From: Halobacillus andaensis
Lineage (GTDB): Bacteria; Bacillota; Bacilli; Bacillales; Halobacillaceae
Direction: 5' to 3'
Length of the DNA stretch: 64,000 nt
NCBI RefSeq assembly: GCF_014636475.1
Contig: NZ_BMEL01000002.1
Location: 434,001-498,000 of the forward strand
Shown here: positions 40,600 to 49,103 of the stretch, piece by piece
How the letters are laid out: every line of letters starts with the position of its first letter
Numbering within the stretch: position 1 is the first letter of the stretch
Position numbers and translations under genes: made by a program
Notes under the pieces: generated by a model
Database searches by the model: none
Told to the model about the DNA's origin: nothing
What the model saw: only the letters and a program-made list of their open reading frames with translations

Positions 40600-42285
40600 A
40601 TGACCGCACAACCATGGTGGAAAAAAGCTGTCGTTTATCAGATTTATCCTAAAAGCTTTAATGATACAACAGGAAATGGTGTGGGCGACATCCAAGGTAT
40701 CATTGAAAAGTTAGACTACCTTAAAACACTCGGGGTCGATGTCCTTTGGCTCACCCCGATGTACAAATCCCCGCAGAATGATAACGGGTATGATATTAGT
40801 GATTATTACGATATTCACGATGAATATGGAACAATGCAAGATTTTGAAAGGCTTCTCGAGGAAACGCATAAACGCGGGATGAAGTTGATTATGGATATTG
40901 TCATTAATCACACATCTACTGAACATGAATGGTTTCAAGAAGCGAAGAAATCAAAAGATAACCCTTACCGTGACTATTATATTTGGAAGGACCCAGTCGA
41001 CGGGGGACCTCCAAACAACTGGCAGTCTAAATTTGGCGGGAATGCTTGGGAGTATGACGAGAAGACAGGTCAATATTATTTACACTTATTTGATGTTACT
41101 CAAGCCGATCTCAACTGGGAAAACGATGAAGTAAGAGAAAAGCTTTATGAGATGATGCGTTTCTGGGGAGAAAAAGGAGTCGATGGTTTCCGTCTGGATG
41201 TCATCAACTTAATTTCTAAAGATCAAGATTTTCCAAACGATGACGGAAGCGTCGCCCCAGGTGACGGACGTAAATTTTATACTGACGGGCCCAAGGTTCA
41301 TGAATATATGAAGGAAATGAATCGAGAAGTATTTACGCCTTACGACTTAATGACTGTAGGAGAAATGTCCTCAACGACAATTGAACACTGCATTCGTTAC
41401 ACTGCTCCTGAACGTAAGGAACTAAGTATGACTTTCAACTTCCATCATTTAAAGGTTGACTATCCAAACGGAGAAAAATGGACGAAAGCCCCGTTTGATT
41501 TTCAGCAGCTAAAACAAATTCTTTCCACATGGCAGGAAAAGATGAATGAAGGCAGTGGATGGAATGCTTTATTCTGGTGTAACCACGATCAGCCTCGAGT
41601 ACTATCCAGATTTGGGGATGATGTAAATTACCCTGAAGAATCAGGCAAAATGCTGGCGACGACCATTCACATGATGCAGGGAACCCCTTATATTTATCAA
41701 GGAGAAGAGTTTGGTATGACGAACCCTAAATTTGAATCAATTTCCCAGTACAGGGATATTGAATCATTGAATGCCTTTAAGCTTCTGAAGGAAAAAGGGA
41801 TGGACGAAGCGGAGATCCTAGAAATATTAAAACAAAAGTCACGCGATAACTCACGTACTCCAGTTCAATGGAATGATGAACAAGAGGCTGGATTTACAAC
41901 TGGCACACCTTGGATTCCTGTAGCGAGTAATTATCCAGAAGTAAATGCAAAGAAAGTGATGAAAAAAGAAGACTCGATTTTTACTCATTATCAGAAATTA
42001 AACGAGCTTCGTAAAACTCATGACATCATTACTCATGGAGATTACCAGTGGATCGATCAAAAGGACGAGCAGGTCTTTGCTTATATGAGACAGTGGAATG
42101 ATGAAACGCTTCTTGTGGTGAACAATTTCTATGGAGAAGAAACCGTGTTTGAACTGCCACAAAACCTAAAGCTTCAAGGTGAGCCGGAAGTGTTGATCAA
42201 CAACTATGAACAGCCATCGACGGACTATCGTCAAGTGAAACTGCGTCCATATGAATCCATCGTTTACCATTTTAACGCGAAGTGA
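40600..42285 (+). CDS. treA: Trehalose-6-phosphate hydrolase
   Basis: A 561-residue GH13 enzyme, the same length as B. subtilis TreA. The catalytic set is Asp200 (GFRLDVINL), Glu255 (TVGEMSS) and Asp330 (NHDQPR). It cleaves trehalose 6-phosphate to glucose and glucose 6-phosphate in the cytoplasm. The ATG at 40600 follows GGAGG; the in-frame ATG at 40585 overlaps that site. It lies 27 bases after treP. Confidence 0.93.
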   Translation: MTAQPWWKKAVVYQIYPKSFNDTTGNGVGDIQGIIEKLDYLKTLGVDVLWLTPMYKSPQNDNGYDISDYYDIHDEYGTMQDFERLLEETHKRGMKLIMDIVINHTSTEHEWFQEAKKSKDNPYRDYYIWKDPVDGGPPNNWQSKFGGNAWEYDEKTGQYYLHLFDVTQADLNWENDEVREKLYEMMRFWGEKGVDGFRLDVINLISKDQDFPNDDGSVAPGDGRKFYTDGPKVHEYMKEMNREVFTPYDLMTVGEMSSTTIEHCIRYTAPERKELSMTFNFHHLKVDYPNGEKWTKAPFDFQQLKQILSTWQEKMNEGSGWNALFWCNHDQPRVLSRFGDDVNYPEESGKMLATTIHMMQGTPYIYQGEEFGMTNPKFESISQYRDIESLNAFKLLKEKGMDEAEILEILKQKSRDNSRTPVQWNDEQEAGFTTGTPWIPVASNYPEVNAKKVMKKEDSIFTHYQKLNELRKTHDIITHGDYQWIDQKDEQVFAYMRQWNDETLLVVNNFYGEETVFELPQNLKLQGEPEVLINNYEQPSTDYRQVKLRPYESIVYHFNAK

Positions 42286-42309
42286 TAGGATAGTAGCGGT
42301 GATGTGAAC

Positions 42310-43023
42310 ATGAAAAATAAATATCTTGTCATCTACAACGACTTAGTTCAGATGATTCAGCAAGGGGAGTTCATGGCAGGGGATACATTGCCTTCTGAAC
42401 ATGATCTCTCCCAACAATTTTCTACCTCAAGAGAAACGATACGTAAATCGTTAAACCTTTTATCTCAAAATGGATACATCCAAAAAGTGAGAGGGAAGGG
42501 ATCAGTCGTATTAGATCAAAATAAGTTTGAATTTCCTGTTTCCGGGCTCACAAGTTTTAAAGAACTATCCGATCAGCTTGGCCAAAACTTTAAAACACAT
42601 GTGCACGAAGTGTTCGTAGAAACCGCTGATAATCGATTGCGCTCCAGGTTAAATTGTGAGAGAAACGTAAAGATTTGGAAAGTATCCCGTTCTAGAGAAA
42701 TTAATGGGGAACGCGTTATTCTTGATAAAGACTACATCCGAGAAGACATTGTACCTAACTTGACGAAATCAATAGCTGAAGCCTCGATATATGAATACAT
42801 TGAAAACGAATTAGGATTAGATATCAGTTTTGCTAAAAAAGAAATCGTCGTTGAACAAGTAACGGAAGAAGATCAAAAGTATTTAGATGTAGAAGAACAT
42901 TCGCAAGTCGTCGTTATACGAAGCTATGTCTATCTTGCAGACGCGACATTATTCCAATTTACAGAATCTAGACACAGGCCGGATAAGTTTCAATTTGTTG
43001 ATTTCGCAAGGCGAACAAAATAA
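42310..43023 (+). CDS. treR: GntR-family trehalose operon repressor
   Basis: A 237-residue HutC-type GntR regulator. The winged helix (about 1-70) shows GDTLPSEHDLSQQFSTSRETIRKSL and GYIQKVRGKGS; the UTRA effector domain follows (RLNCERNVKIWKVSRSREINGERVILDKDYI). It should bind the two TTGTATATACAA sites upstream of the operon and respond to trehalose 6-phosphate. It ends the operon and is followed by a strong terminator. Confidence 0.9.
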   Translation: MKNKYLVIYNDLVQMIQQGEFMAGDTLPSEHDLSQQFSTSRETIRKSLNLLSQNGYIQKVRGKGSVVLDQNKFEFPVSGLTSFKELSDQLGQNFKTHVHEVFVETADNRLRSRLNCERNVKIWKVSRSREINGERVILDKDYIREDIVPNLTKSIAEASIYEYIENELGLDISFAKKEIVVEQVTEEDQKYLDVEEHSQVVVIRSYVYLADATLFQFTESRHRPDKFQFVDFARRTK

Positions 43024-43056
43024 CAGCCTATGATTTATAATCATAGGCTGTTTTTT
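43022..43056 (+). terminator. Terminator of the trehalose operon
   Basis: AACAGCCTATGAT (43022-43034) pairs with ATCATAGGCTGTT (43040-43052), then TTTT. Confidence 0.93.
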
Positions 43057-43143
43057 GTATAAGATAAGAAAATGGATATGAGTATGTGAAATCGTTTGGA
43101 CCTGTTACACTAGGGGAAAGAAATCAACAAGAGGTGGAACTGG

Positions 43144-43647
43144 ATGTTTGTCATTGGAGCAACGCAAAAACTAACGAAAGAAATCAATAAAGAACTAGAA
43201 GCACCTGATCAGTATAAGGATATTCCTGCGATCTATAAGTGGCATGCCAACTTGATTACAGTTAATCGTAGAAAGTGCTTAATCATTATGAACAATGAAA
43301 CAGGGATCAACCTTATTTTATTTGGCCTTCAAAAACAGCAGTTTGAAAACTTAAACAGCGTGATTAAAGGGTCACTAAAGCAATTACTCCAGCTAGTGAA
43401 AGTGGAAGAAGAGGTTATCAACGAATTATTGAAAGAAGCTGAGCCTGTCGTTTATACAAAAACAGAGAATCGCCAAATCCTCGGGATGATGAATCAAGTT
43501 CAATCTTTAGTAGAAGATGCTACTGACGGATTAGATTATGAAGCCATTGACGCATCTGAGATCAATTATGTCAGCAATGCCGAGCTTTTATTTACACCTA
43601 TAGGCAAACCGCCTGTTGAAGCATTGCGCGAATACTTCGATAAATAA
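43144..43647 (+). CDS. DUF6933-like protein
   Basis: A 167-residue soluble protein. The pattern ATQKLTKEINKELE, YKWHANLITVNRRKCLIIMNNETGINLILFGL recalls the DUF6933 family, whose function is unknown. The C-terminal half is helical and acidic. The ATG has AGAGGTGG upstream. It is monocistronic, with terminators on both sides. Confidence 0.7.
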   Translation: MFVIGATQKLTKEINKELEAPDQYKDIPAIYKWHANLITVNRRKCLIIMNNETGINLILFGLQKQQFENLNSVIKGSLKQLLQLVKVEEEVINELLKEAEPVVYTKTENRQILGMMNQVQSLVEDATDGLDYEAIDASEINYVSNAELLFTPIGKPPVEALREYFDK

Positions 43648-43677
43648 AACCGCACCCATTTCGGGTGCGGTTTTTTT
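43647..43677 (+). terminator. Terminator after the DUF6933-like gene
   Basis: AAACCGCACCC and GGGTGCGGTTT arms, followed by TTTT. Confidence 0.92.
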
Positions 43678-43739
43678 GGTTTGAAGGTTTAAGTGATAAC
43701 GGCTTGTGAATAGGGTATTAATAAAACAACGTGTATATG

Positions 43740-43768
43740 TTTACAAAATACCTACAGGGGTATATAAT
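43740..43768 (+). promoter_or_regulatory. Promoter with a CstR/CsoR-type operator in its spacer
   Basis: TTTACA (43740-43745) and TATAAT (43763-43768) are 17 bases apart. Between them lies ATACCTACAGGGGTAT (43748-43763), an ATACC-n6-GGTAT inverted repeat of the kind bound by CsoR-family persulfide sensors such as CstR. Confidence 0.65.
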
Positions 43769-43806
43769 TCTATGTGTAAATGAAATAAATTACGGAGGGA
43801 TCACAA

Positions 43807-45213
43807 ATGTTTTTTAAATCATTCTTTGATGAAAACTTAGCACAAATGTCTTATATGGTCGGTTGCCAAAAGACGGGAGAAGCTTTAGTTATTGATCCTG
43901 CAAGAGATATAACTCCTTACTTGACTACAGCAAAAAAAGAAGGATTCGACATTACGAGTATTACAGAAACTCACATTCACGCTGATTATTTATCTGGAGC
44001 AAGAGAGCTCGCGGAAAAAACGGGCGGGAAGCTCTATCTGTCAGATGAAGGTGATGATGATTGGAAGTATGGATTTGCTAAAGAGTATTCCTACCAATGG
44101 CTTAAAGGTGGCGATCATTTTTATGTAGGAAACGTTAAACTAGACGTTCTTCATACTCCTGGTCATACCCCGGAGAGTTTATCTTATCTATTAACCGATG
44201 AAGGCGGCGGCTCCAGTGTACCAATGGGTATTTTTACAGGAGACTTCGTGTTTGTCGGTGACGTAGGCCGTCCGGACTTACTGGAGAAAGCAGCTGGTGC
44301 ATCCGGAAGCTCAGAAGTAGGGGCTAAAGACATGTTTAAGTCCTTGCAACGATTTAAAGAACTGCCTGATTATGTACAAGTATGGCCTGGTCACGGAGCA
44401 GGAAGCGCCTGCGGCAAATCGTTAGGAGCAGTGCCATCATCTACGGTTGGGTACGAAAAAATCAATAACTGGGCATTATCTTATGAGGAAGAAGCTTCAT
44501 TTATTGATGAACTATTAGAGGGGCAGCCAGAGCCTCCTAAGTATTTTACTATGATGAAAAAGTTAAACAAAGAAGGTCCAGCCTTGTTGGATGATCATCA
44601 ATCGGTAGAAAAAATGAATATTGAACAAACTCAAAAAGCAGTGGAACAAGGAAACGCAGTCATAGATACAAGGTCGAAAGAAGATTTCGCTAAAGGTCAC
44701 TTACCAGGTACGATTAACCTCCCATTTAATAAAGCATTCGCAAACTGGGCCGGATGGTTAATTAGTTATGACCAAGATATTGTATTAATTAGCGATGAGT
44801 CTGAAGTAGAAGATATTCAAATTGCTTTACAATCCATCGGGCTAGATCGCCTTGTCGGATTTGTAAACCAAGATGATGTAGATCAAAAAGACAATTTAGA
44901 AACGTATGAAAGCATAACAGCCGACCAGTTAGCCGAGAAGTTCAAAGACCACGAAGATTATATTATCGTCGATGTACGAAATCAATCAGAGTGGGATGAA
45001 GAGCATATGGAAGGAGCTTTCCATGTTATGCTTGGCACACTTCCCGACCGTCTAGATGAAATACCAGAAGGAAAGACACCAATTGTCCATTGTCAATCCG
45101 GTATTCGTTCAGCAATCGCAACAAGCGTGCTGCAAGCCTATGGATATAAAGATGTACTGAACCTTAAAGGCGGGTTCAGCGCTTGGAAAGAATACGGAGG
45201 AAAAGTAGCATAA
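43807..45213 (+). CDS. cstB: CstB-like persulfide dioxygenase-rhodanese
   Basis: A 468-residue protein with three domains. First a metallo-beta-lactamase domain (about 1-245) with ETHIHADYLSG (His56, His58, Asp60), HTPGHTPES and WPGHGAGSACG. Second a rhodanese-like domain without a catalytic cysteine (about 270-350). Third an active-type rhodanese with Cys429 in VHCQSGIRS. This is the architecture of Staphylococcus CstB, which oxidises low-molecular-weight persulfides to thiosulfate during sulfide detoxification. The upstream operator at 43748-43763 supports control by a CstR-type sensor, which is not encoded here. Confidence 0.85.
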   Translation: MFFKSFFDENLAQMSYMVGCQKTGEALVIDPARDITPYLTTAKKEGFDITSITETHIHADYLSGARELAEKTGGKLYLSDEGDDDWKYGFAKEYSYQWLKGGDHFYVGNVKLDVLHTPGHTPESLSYLLTDEGGGSSVPMGIFTGDFVFVGDVGRPDLLEKAAGASGSSEVGAKDMFKSLQRFKELPDYVQVWPGHGAGSACGKSLGAVPSSTVGYEKINNWALSYEEEASFIDELLEGQPEPPKYFTMMKKLNKEGPALLDDHQSVEKMNIEQTQKAVEQGNAVIDTRSKEDFAKGHLPGTINLPFNKAFANWAGWLISYDQDIVLISDESEVEDIQIALQSIGLDRLVGFVNQDDVDQKDNLETYESITADQLAEKFKDHEDYIIVDVRNQSEWDEEHMEGAFHVMLGTLPDRLDEIPEGKTPIVHCQSGIRSAIATSVLQAYGYKDVLNLKGGFSAWKEYGGKVA

Positions 45214-45218
45214 GTAAA

Positions 45219-45260
45219 GAAAAAGCGTTGTTCAGCGATAAACTGTTCAACGCTTTTATT
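45219..45260 (+). terminator. Terminator after cstB
   Basis: AAAAGCGTTG (45221-45230) and CAACGCTTTT (45248-45257) arms with an inner GTTCAG-type stem; T-rich tail. Confidence 0.75.
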
Positions 45261-45265
45261 CTGGA

Positions 45266-45297
45266 ATAAAAAAATATCCTTACCACAAGGGTAAGGA
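45266..45297 (-). terminator. Terminator of the regulator-propeptide operon
   Basis: TCCTTACC (45277-45284) and GGTAAGGA (45290-45297) are perfect arms; the A-run at 45267-45274 gives a T-run on the minus strand, 80-110 bases past the propeptide stop. Confidence 0.85.
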
Positions 45298-45376
45298 CTA
45301 AGAAATTTATAGGTATAGGATTAGGGGAGTGTTCATTAAAACACTAAAGTAAAACTAACAATTAAAACAATCTAAC

Positions 45377-45496
45377 TTAAACTTGCTCAACCACTAAGGG
45401 TCTTGGCCAAGTGTCCTCTGCTGTGTCATAAACAATGGGTGCAGCAGCAGAAGCTAATAGTGTCACTAAAGCAAATACAGCTACTAATTTCTTCAT
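45377..45496 (-). CDS. Exported signalling propeptide (Phr/PapR/NprX-like), 39 residues
   Basis: A 39-residue open frame that begins MKKLVAVFALVTLL, continues with a small-residue stretch (ASAAA, a good signal-peptidase region near residues 15-19) and ends WPRPLVVEQV. Its ATG overlaps the TGA of the upstream HTH-TPR regulator as ATGA (45493-45496), and AGGAGGG, nine bases upstream, lies inside the regulator's last codons. A Sec signal followed by a short tail is the layout of Phr, PapR and NprX propeptides, whose processed C-terminal 5-8 residues act as pheromones. The probable mature peptide lies within the last ten residues. The identification rests on architecture and linkage, not on sequence similarity. 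Confidence 0.78.
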   Translation of the reverse strand: MKKLVAVFALVTLLASAAAPIVYDTAEDTWPRPLVVEQV

Positions 45497-46776
45497 AAGA
45501 GTATCCCTCCTAAATGAGAATGTTTATTTAACAATTGAATTGCTAACCTAAGGTAAGTAGATGATTTCTTATACATTCTTTGTGTTTCTAATTGATCTGC
45601 TAAAAACATAGAGTAGCGAATGATATAAGTATGATTTTTCCTTTCTTGGAAATATGGAATAACCTCATGTTCCAGGAAATCTTGTATATCAGGTGTATCA
45701 TTGAGCAACTTATCATAAAATTCAAAATGTAATTGGTGAGTTTTTGAAGGATGCTCATCTAAACATGCTTTCCCTTTACTCACCCACTGTTTACAACCAT
45801 CCCAATCGCCAAGTTTGTAATGCTCAGTTATAAGACCATGAATACTATTTAGTAATTCAAAAGAGTTTGGGGAGGAATCTGAATCCCCTGAATACTCTAG
45901 ACTTTTCTTATAATTAGTTATAGCGGCTTGGTGGTTATCTAAGCGTGATTCTAGTACTCCAATATTAATGTATACTAATTTCAACTGTTGAAAATCATTA
46001 GTTTGCAAAGCAATTTTTCTTGCTAAATGGTAATTTTCAAGTGATTTAGCATAATTTTTAAGGCGACTAAAGTTAATACCGAGAACTATATGACAATCAG
46101 CACTCTTAGAAAGATCATAATGTGATTGGTAAATTTCTAGAGCGTGATCAGCGTAATAGTTAGAAGCCGATATATGATTGGCTTGACTAGTACTTAGTGC
46201 AAGTAAGTAATAGAGATCACTTGTCTCCCATTTCTCGATTTCTACAGTAAAACTATAGTTCTTAGCCTCCATCAACTCTTGAAATGCATCATTGAAATCG
46301 CCTTTATAGTATTTAACTAAGCCTGAGATTAAATGAAAATAAAACTCCATTTCTTCATCAAAAGTATCTTTGTGCTGCTTTAAATCTTCCCATGTTTCGT
46401 AAGCCTTCTCTACCTCGTTTTCTAACAAGAGATAGCGAATGCGAAACAATTCATAGAAAATATACAATTGATGGTTATCCAGCGTGTTTTTCTGCTGATG
46501 GAGTTCATCTCTTAACCTTCTTGCAACATCTTTCTGCTTGAAAACAATAGCTTCATACCATTCCCTCAATTTTTCCTTGGAAGGGTGGTTGAAATTTGAT
46601 TCATTAAAGTCAATTCCAAGCCTCTCGTAAAGCAATTCAAGCACTTCAATGGCCGGAACCGTCTGATCGTTTTCGATCTTCGAAAGATAGGCTGCCGAAA
46701 TGATGCCATCAGCTAGCTGGTTCTGAGTTAAACCTTGTTTAACTCGATGAAATCGAAGCGCTTTACCATATTCCAT
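45493..46776 (-). CDS. RRNPP-type HTH-TPR quorum-sensing regulator
   Basis: A 427-residue protein. The XRE helix-turn-helix is at about 5-60 (GKALRFHRVKQGLTQNQLADGI, AAYLSKIEN), followed by about eight TPR-like helical pairs (such as AKSLENYHLARKIAL and YINIGVLESRLDNHQAAITNYKKSL). This is the layout of PlcR/NprR-type regulators that bind re-imported peptides. The downstream overlapping gene (45377-45496) encodes a matching exported propeptide. The palindrome GTTGATCAAC lies just upstream (46791-46800) and may be an autoregulatory site. It is paralogous to the protein at 30020-31282. Confidence 0.87.
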   Translation of the reverse strand: MEYGKALRFHRVKQGLTQNQLADGIISAAYLSKIENDQTVPAIEVLELLYERLGIDFNESNFNHPSKEKLREWYEAIVFKQKDVARRLRDELHQQKNTLDNHQLYIFYELFRIRYLLLENEVEKAYETWEDLKQHKDTFDEEMEFYFHLISGLVKYYKGDFNDAFQELMEAKNYSFTVEIEKWETSDLYYLLALSTSQANHISASNYYADHALEIYQSHYDLSKSADCHIVLGINFSRLKNYAKSLENYHLARKIALQTNDFQQLKLVYINIGVLESRLDNHQAAITNYKKSLEYSGDSDSSPNSFELLNSIHGLITEHYKLGDWDGCKQWVSKGKACLDEHPSKTHQLHFEFYDKLLNDTPDIQDFLEHEVIPYFQERKNHTYIIRYSMFLADQLETQRMYKKSSTYLRLAIQLLNKHSHLGGILL

Positions 46777-46790
46777 TATTCACACACCTA

Positions 46791-46800
46791 GTTGATCAAC
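46791..46800. promoter_or_regulatory. Palindrome upstream of the quorum-sensing regulator
   Basis: GTTGATCAAC is a perfect 10-bp palindrome 15 bases upstream of the regulator start. An operator is possible; function is inferred from position. Confidence 0.35.
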
Positions 46801-47011
46801 TGTCGATTTGATTAAATGTTGCGCTTTCAAATCTATTTTCAGAATACACGTTCGATGAAATTTTTTCAACTATATTCCCTAGTTTCCCAAGTCAGTCTTT
46901 TTTCATAGCTTAAGAGGGGTTAAAAAGGACCAACTTTCACAGATTTTATTCTATAAAAGAGGTTTATCTTTTAGAAAATTGATAAACAAGTCCAATATAT
47001 GACGCTATTTT

Positions 47012-47030
47012 CCAATTATACCTTAATTGG
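47012..47030. promoter_or_regulatory. Inverted repeat upstream of the aconitase gene
   Basis: CCAATTA and TAATTGG are perfect 7-bp arms around TACCT, 88-106 bases upstream of the aconitase start. The gap 46777-47117 is otherwise AT-rich with no gene seen. Confidence 0.4.
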
Positions 47031-47117
47031 GTTATGAGTAAACTCCCCAATAAAAGGGTATAAATGGTATAGGATCGCTTTTTTTGATTGTACGATGTAA
47101 AGAGGGAGGAAAACAAA

Positions 47118-49067
47118 ATGGGATATAATGTCACTCAAAAGTTAATTAAGGATCATTTAGTCAAAGGAGAAATGACTCCTGGTTCGGAAATAGGATTAAA
47201 GATTGATCAAACGTTAACGCAAGATGCGACAGGAACGATGGTTATGCTTGAGCTTGAAGCGATGGGTATTGATCGTGCCAAGACAGAAGCCTCCGCTCAG
47301 TATGTTGATCATAATTTAATACAAGAGGACAGCAAAAACCCTGATGATCATTTGTTTTTAGAGAGTGCAGCTAAGAAATTTGGACTTTATTTTAGTCGTC
47401 CAGGAAATGGAGTAAGCCATCCCGTTCATATGCAGAGGTTAGCTAAACCGGGTCAAACCCTGCTAGGATCTGACAGTCATACGTGTGCGAACGGTTGTAT
47501 GGGAATGCTTGCTATGGGGGCCGGAGGAATTGATGTAGCGATGGCAATTGCTGGAGAGCCTTTCTATGTGAAAATGCCTAAAGTATGGGGAGTGAAGGTA
47601 ACAGGAGAATTCCCTGAGTGGGTAAGTGCCAAGGATGCTATTTTAGAAATGCTTCGCCGCCATGGAGTAAAAGGCGGAGTTAATCATATTTTTGAGTATT
47701 ATGGACCAGGTTTAAAGAATTTGTCAGCGATGGACCGCCATGTTATTGCGAATATGGGAGCTGAATTAGGAGCCACTGCTACGGTTTTTCCTTCAGATGA
47801 GGAAACTAGAAAATACATGAAGCTTCAGGGTCGAGAAGATGAATGGAAAGAGTTAACGGTAGATGATGGTGCTGCGTATGATCGTCATGATGAACTTGAT
47901 TTATCCAGCCTAGAACCAATGATTGCTAAGCCATCCAGTCCTGGTAACGTCGTTCCTGTAAGAGAAGTAGAGGGTGAAGAGATCTACCAGTCTTACATTG
48001 GTTCTTCAGCTAATCCAGGCTATCGAGATTTTGCCATAGCCTCAAAGATTGTCGAAGGGCGACACATTGCTAATGGTTTATCATTTGATTTGAACCCAAC
48101 TTCAAGGCAAATGCTCATCGATCTTTCCCAGCAAGGTCACATTGCTAATTTTCTTCAAGCAGGTGCACGATTACACCAAGCGGGATGTAATGGTTGTATA
48201 GGAATGGGGCAGGCACCCGCCTCAGGACGAAATAGTTTGCGTACAACACCGCGAAACTTCCCCGGCCGTTCTGGTACAAAAGAGGATAGCGTGTTTTTAT
48301 GCAGCCCTGAAACTGCTGCGGTTTCAGCGTTAACAGGTAAAATTACCGACCCAAGAAATGCAGGATTTGATTATCCTAAGGTTCAAGAGTTAGAACAACC
48401 TACGATTGATACGGACCTTCTTGATGCTCCATTGCCTCAAGAAGAAGCTGAACAAGTGGAACTAGTGAAAGGACCTAATATTGCCTCTATCCCTAAAATG
48501 GATGAACTTCCTAATGATATGGAATTGCCGATCTTATTAAAAGTAGGAGATGACATTTCAACGGATGAAATCTTAGCCGGAGGAGCAAGAGTCCTTCCTT
48601 ATCGAAGCAACCTTCCAGAGATCAGTAAGTTTACTTTTGAAATTGTTGATGATACCTATTATGACCGGGCGATGAAGCAAAAAGAAGACGGAGGTCATGT
48701 GATCGTTGGAGGTACAAACTACGGTCAAGGCTCCAGTCGGGAACATGCCGCTTTAGCCCCTCGGTATATGGGATTAAGAATTGCGATTGTCAAAGACTTT
48801 GCGAGGATTCATTGGCAGAACTTAGTTAATTTTGGGATCTTGCCATTAACCTTTTCTAATGAAGATGATTTTGAGAAGATTGAGCAAGGAGATACACTTT
48901 TATTTAAAGATCTCCGGAAGAAAATCCACAGTAAGGATGGATTTGAAGTAGAACTTAAAGGTAAGAATCAAACGATACAAGTAGAACATGCCCTATCTCC
49001 TCGACAATTGGAAATGATGGAGAAAGGCGGACTAATCAATTGGTTAAAAGATCGTTTAGACGAGTAA
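47118..49067 (+). CDS. Aconitate hydratase, Aquifex-type short form
   Basis: A 649-residue aconitase-family enzyme, much shorter than the usual Bacillus CitB (about 900 residues). The Fe-S cysteines are in GSDSHTCANGC and AGCNGCIGMGQAP; the swivel domain carries GDDISTDEILAGGARVL and NYGQGSSREHAALAPRYMG with the catalytic SSREHAA serine region. It interconverts citrate and isocitrate or a close homologue. From memory this length and sequence fit the Aquifex-type putative aconitase family. The ATG at 47118 follows GGGAGG; an in-frame TTG at 47088 is before that site. It diverges from the quorum-sensing regulator. Confidence 0.85.
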   Translation: MGYNVTQKLIKDHLVKGEMTPGSEIGLKIDQTLTQDATGTMVMLELEAMGIDRAKTEASAQYVDHNLIQEDSKNPDDHLFLESAAKKFGLYFSRPGNGVSHPVHMQRLAKPGQTLLGSDSHTCANGCMGMLAMGAGGIDVAMAIAGEPFYVKMPKVWGVKVTGEFPEWVSAKDAILEMLRRHGVKGGVNHIFEYYGPGLKNLSAMDRHVIANMGAELGATATVFPSDEETRKYMKLQGREDEWKELTVDDGAAYDRHDELDLSSLEPMIAKPSSPGNVVPVREVEGEEIYQSYIGSSANPGYRDFAIASKIVEGRHIANGLSFDLNPTSRQMLIDLSQQGHIANFLQAGARLHQAGCNGCIGMGQAPASGRNSLRTTPRNFPGRSGTKEDSVFLCSPETAAVSALTGKITDPRNAGFDYPKVQELEQPTIDTDLLDAPLPQEEAEQVELVKGPNIASIPKMDELPNDMELPILLKVGDDISTDEILAGGARVLPYRSNLPEISKFTFEIVDDTYYDRAMKQKEDGGHVIVGGTNYGQGSSREHAALAPRYMGLRIAIVKDFARIHWQNLVNFGILPLTFSNEDDFEKIEQGDTLLFKDLRKKIHSKDGFEVELKGKNQTIQVEHALSPRQLEMMEKGGLINWLKDRLDE

Positions 49068-49072
49068 CAAAG

Positions 49073-49103
49073 AAACCTACGGCCTCCCAGCCGTAGGTTT
49101 TAT
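49073..49103. terminator. Bidirectional terminator between aconitase and mhqO genes
   Basis: AAACCTACGGC (49073-49083) pairs perfectly with GCCGTAGGTTT (49090-49100). It abuts the mhqO stop at 49104. Confidence 0.9.
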
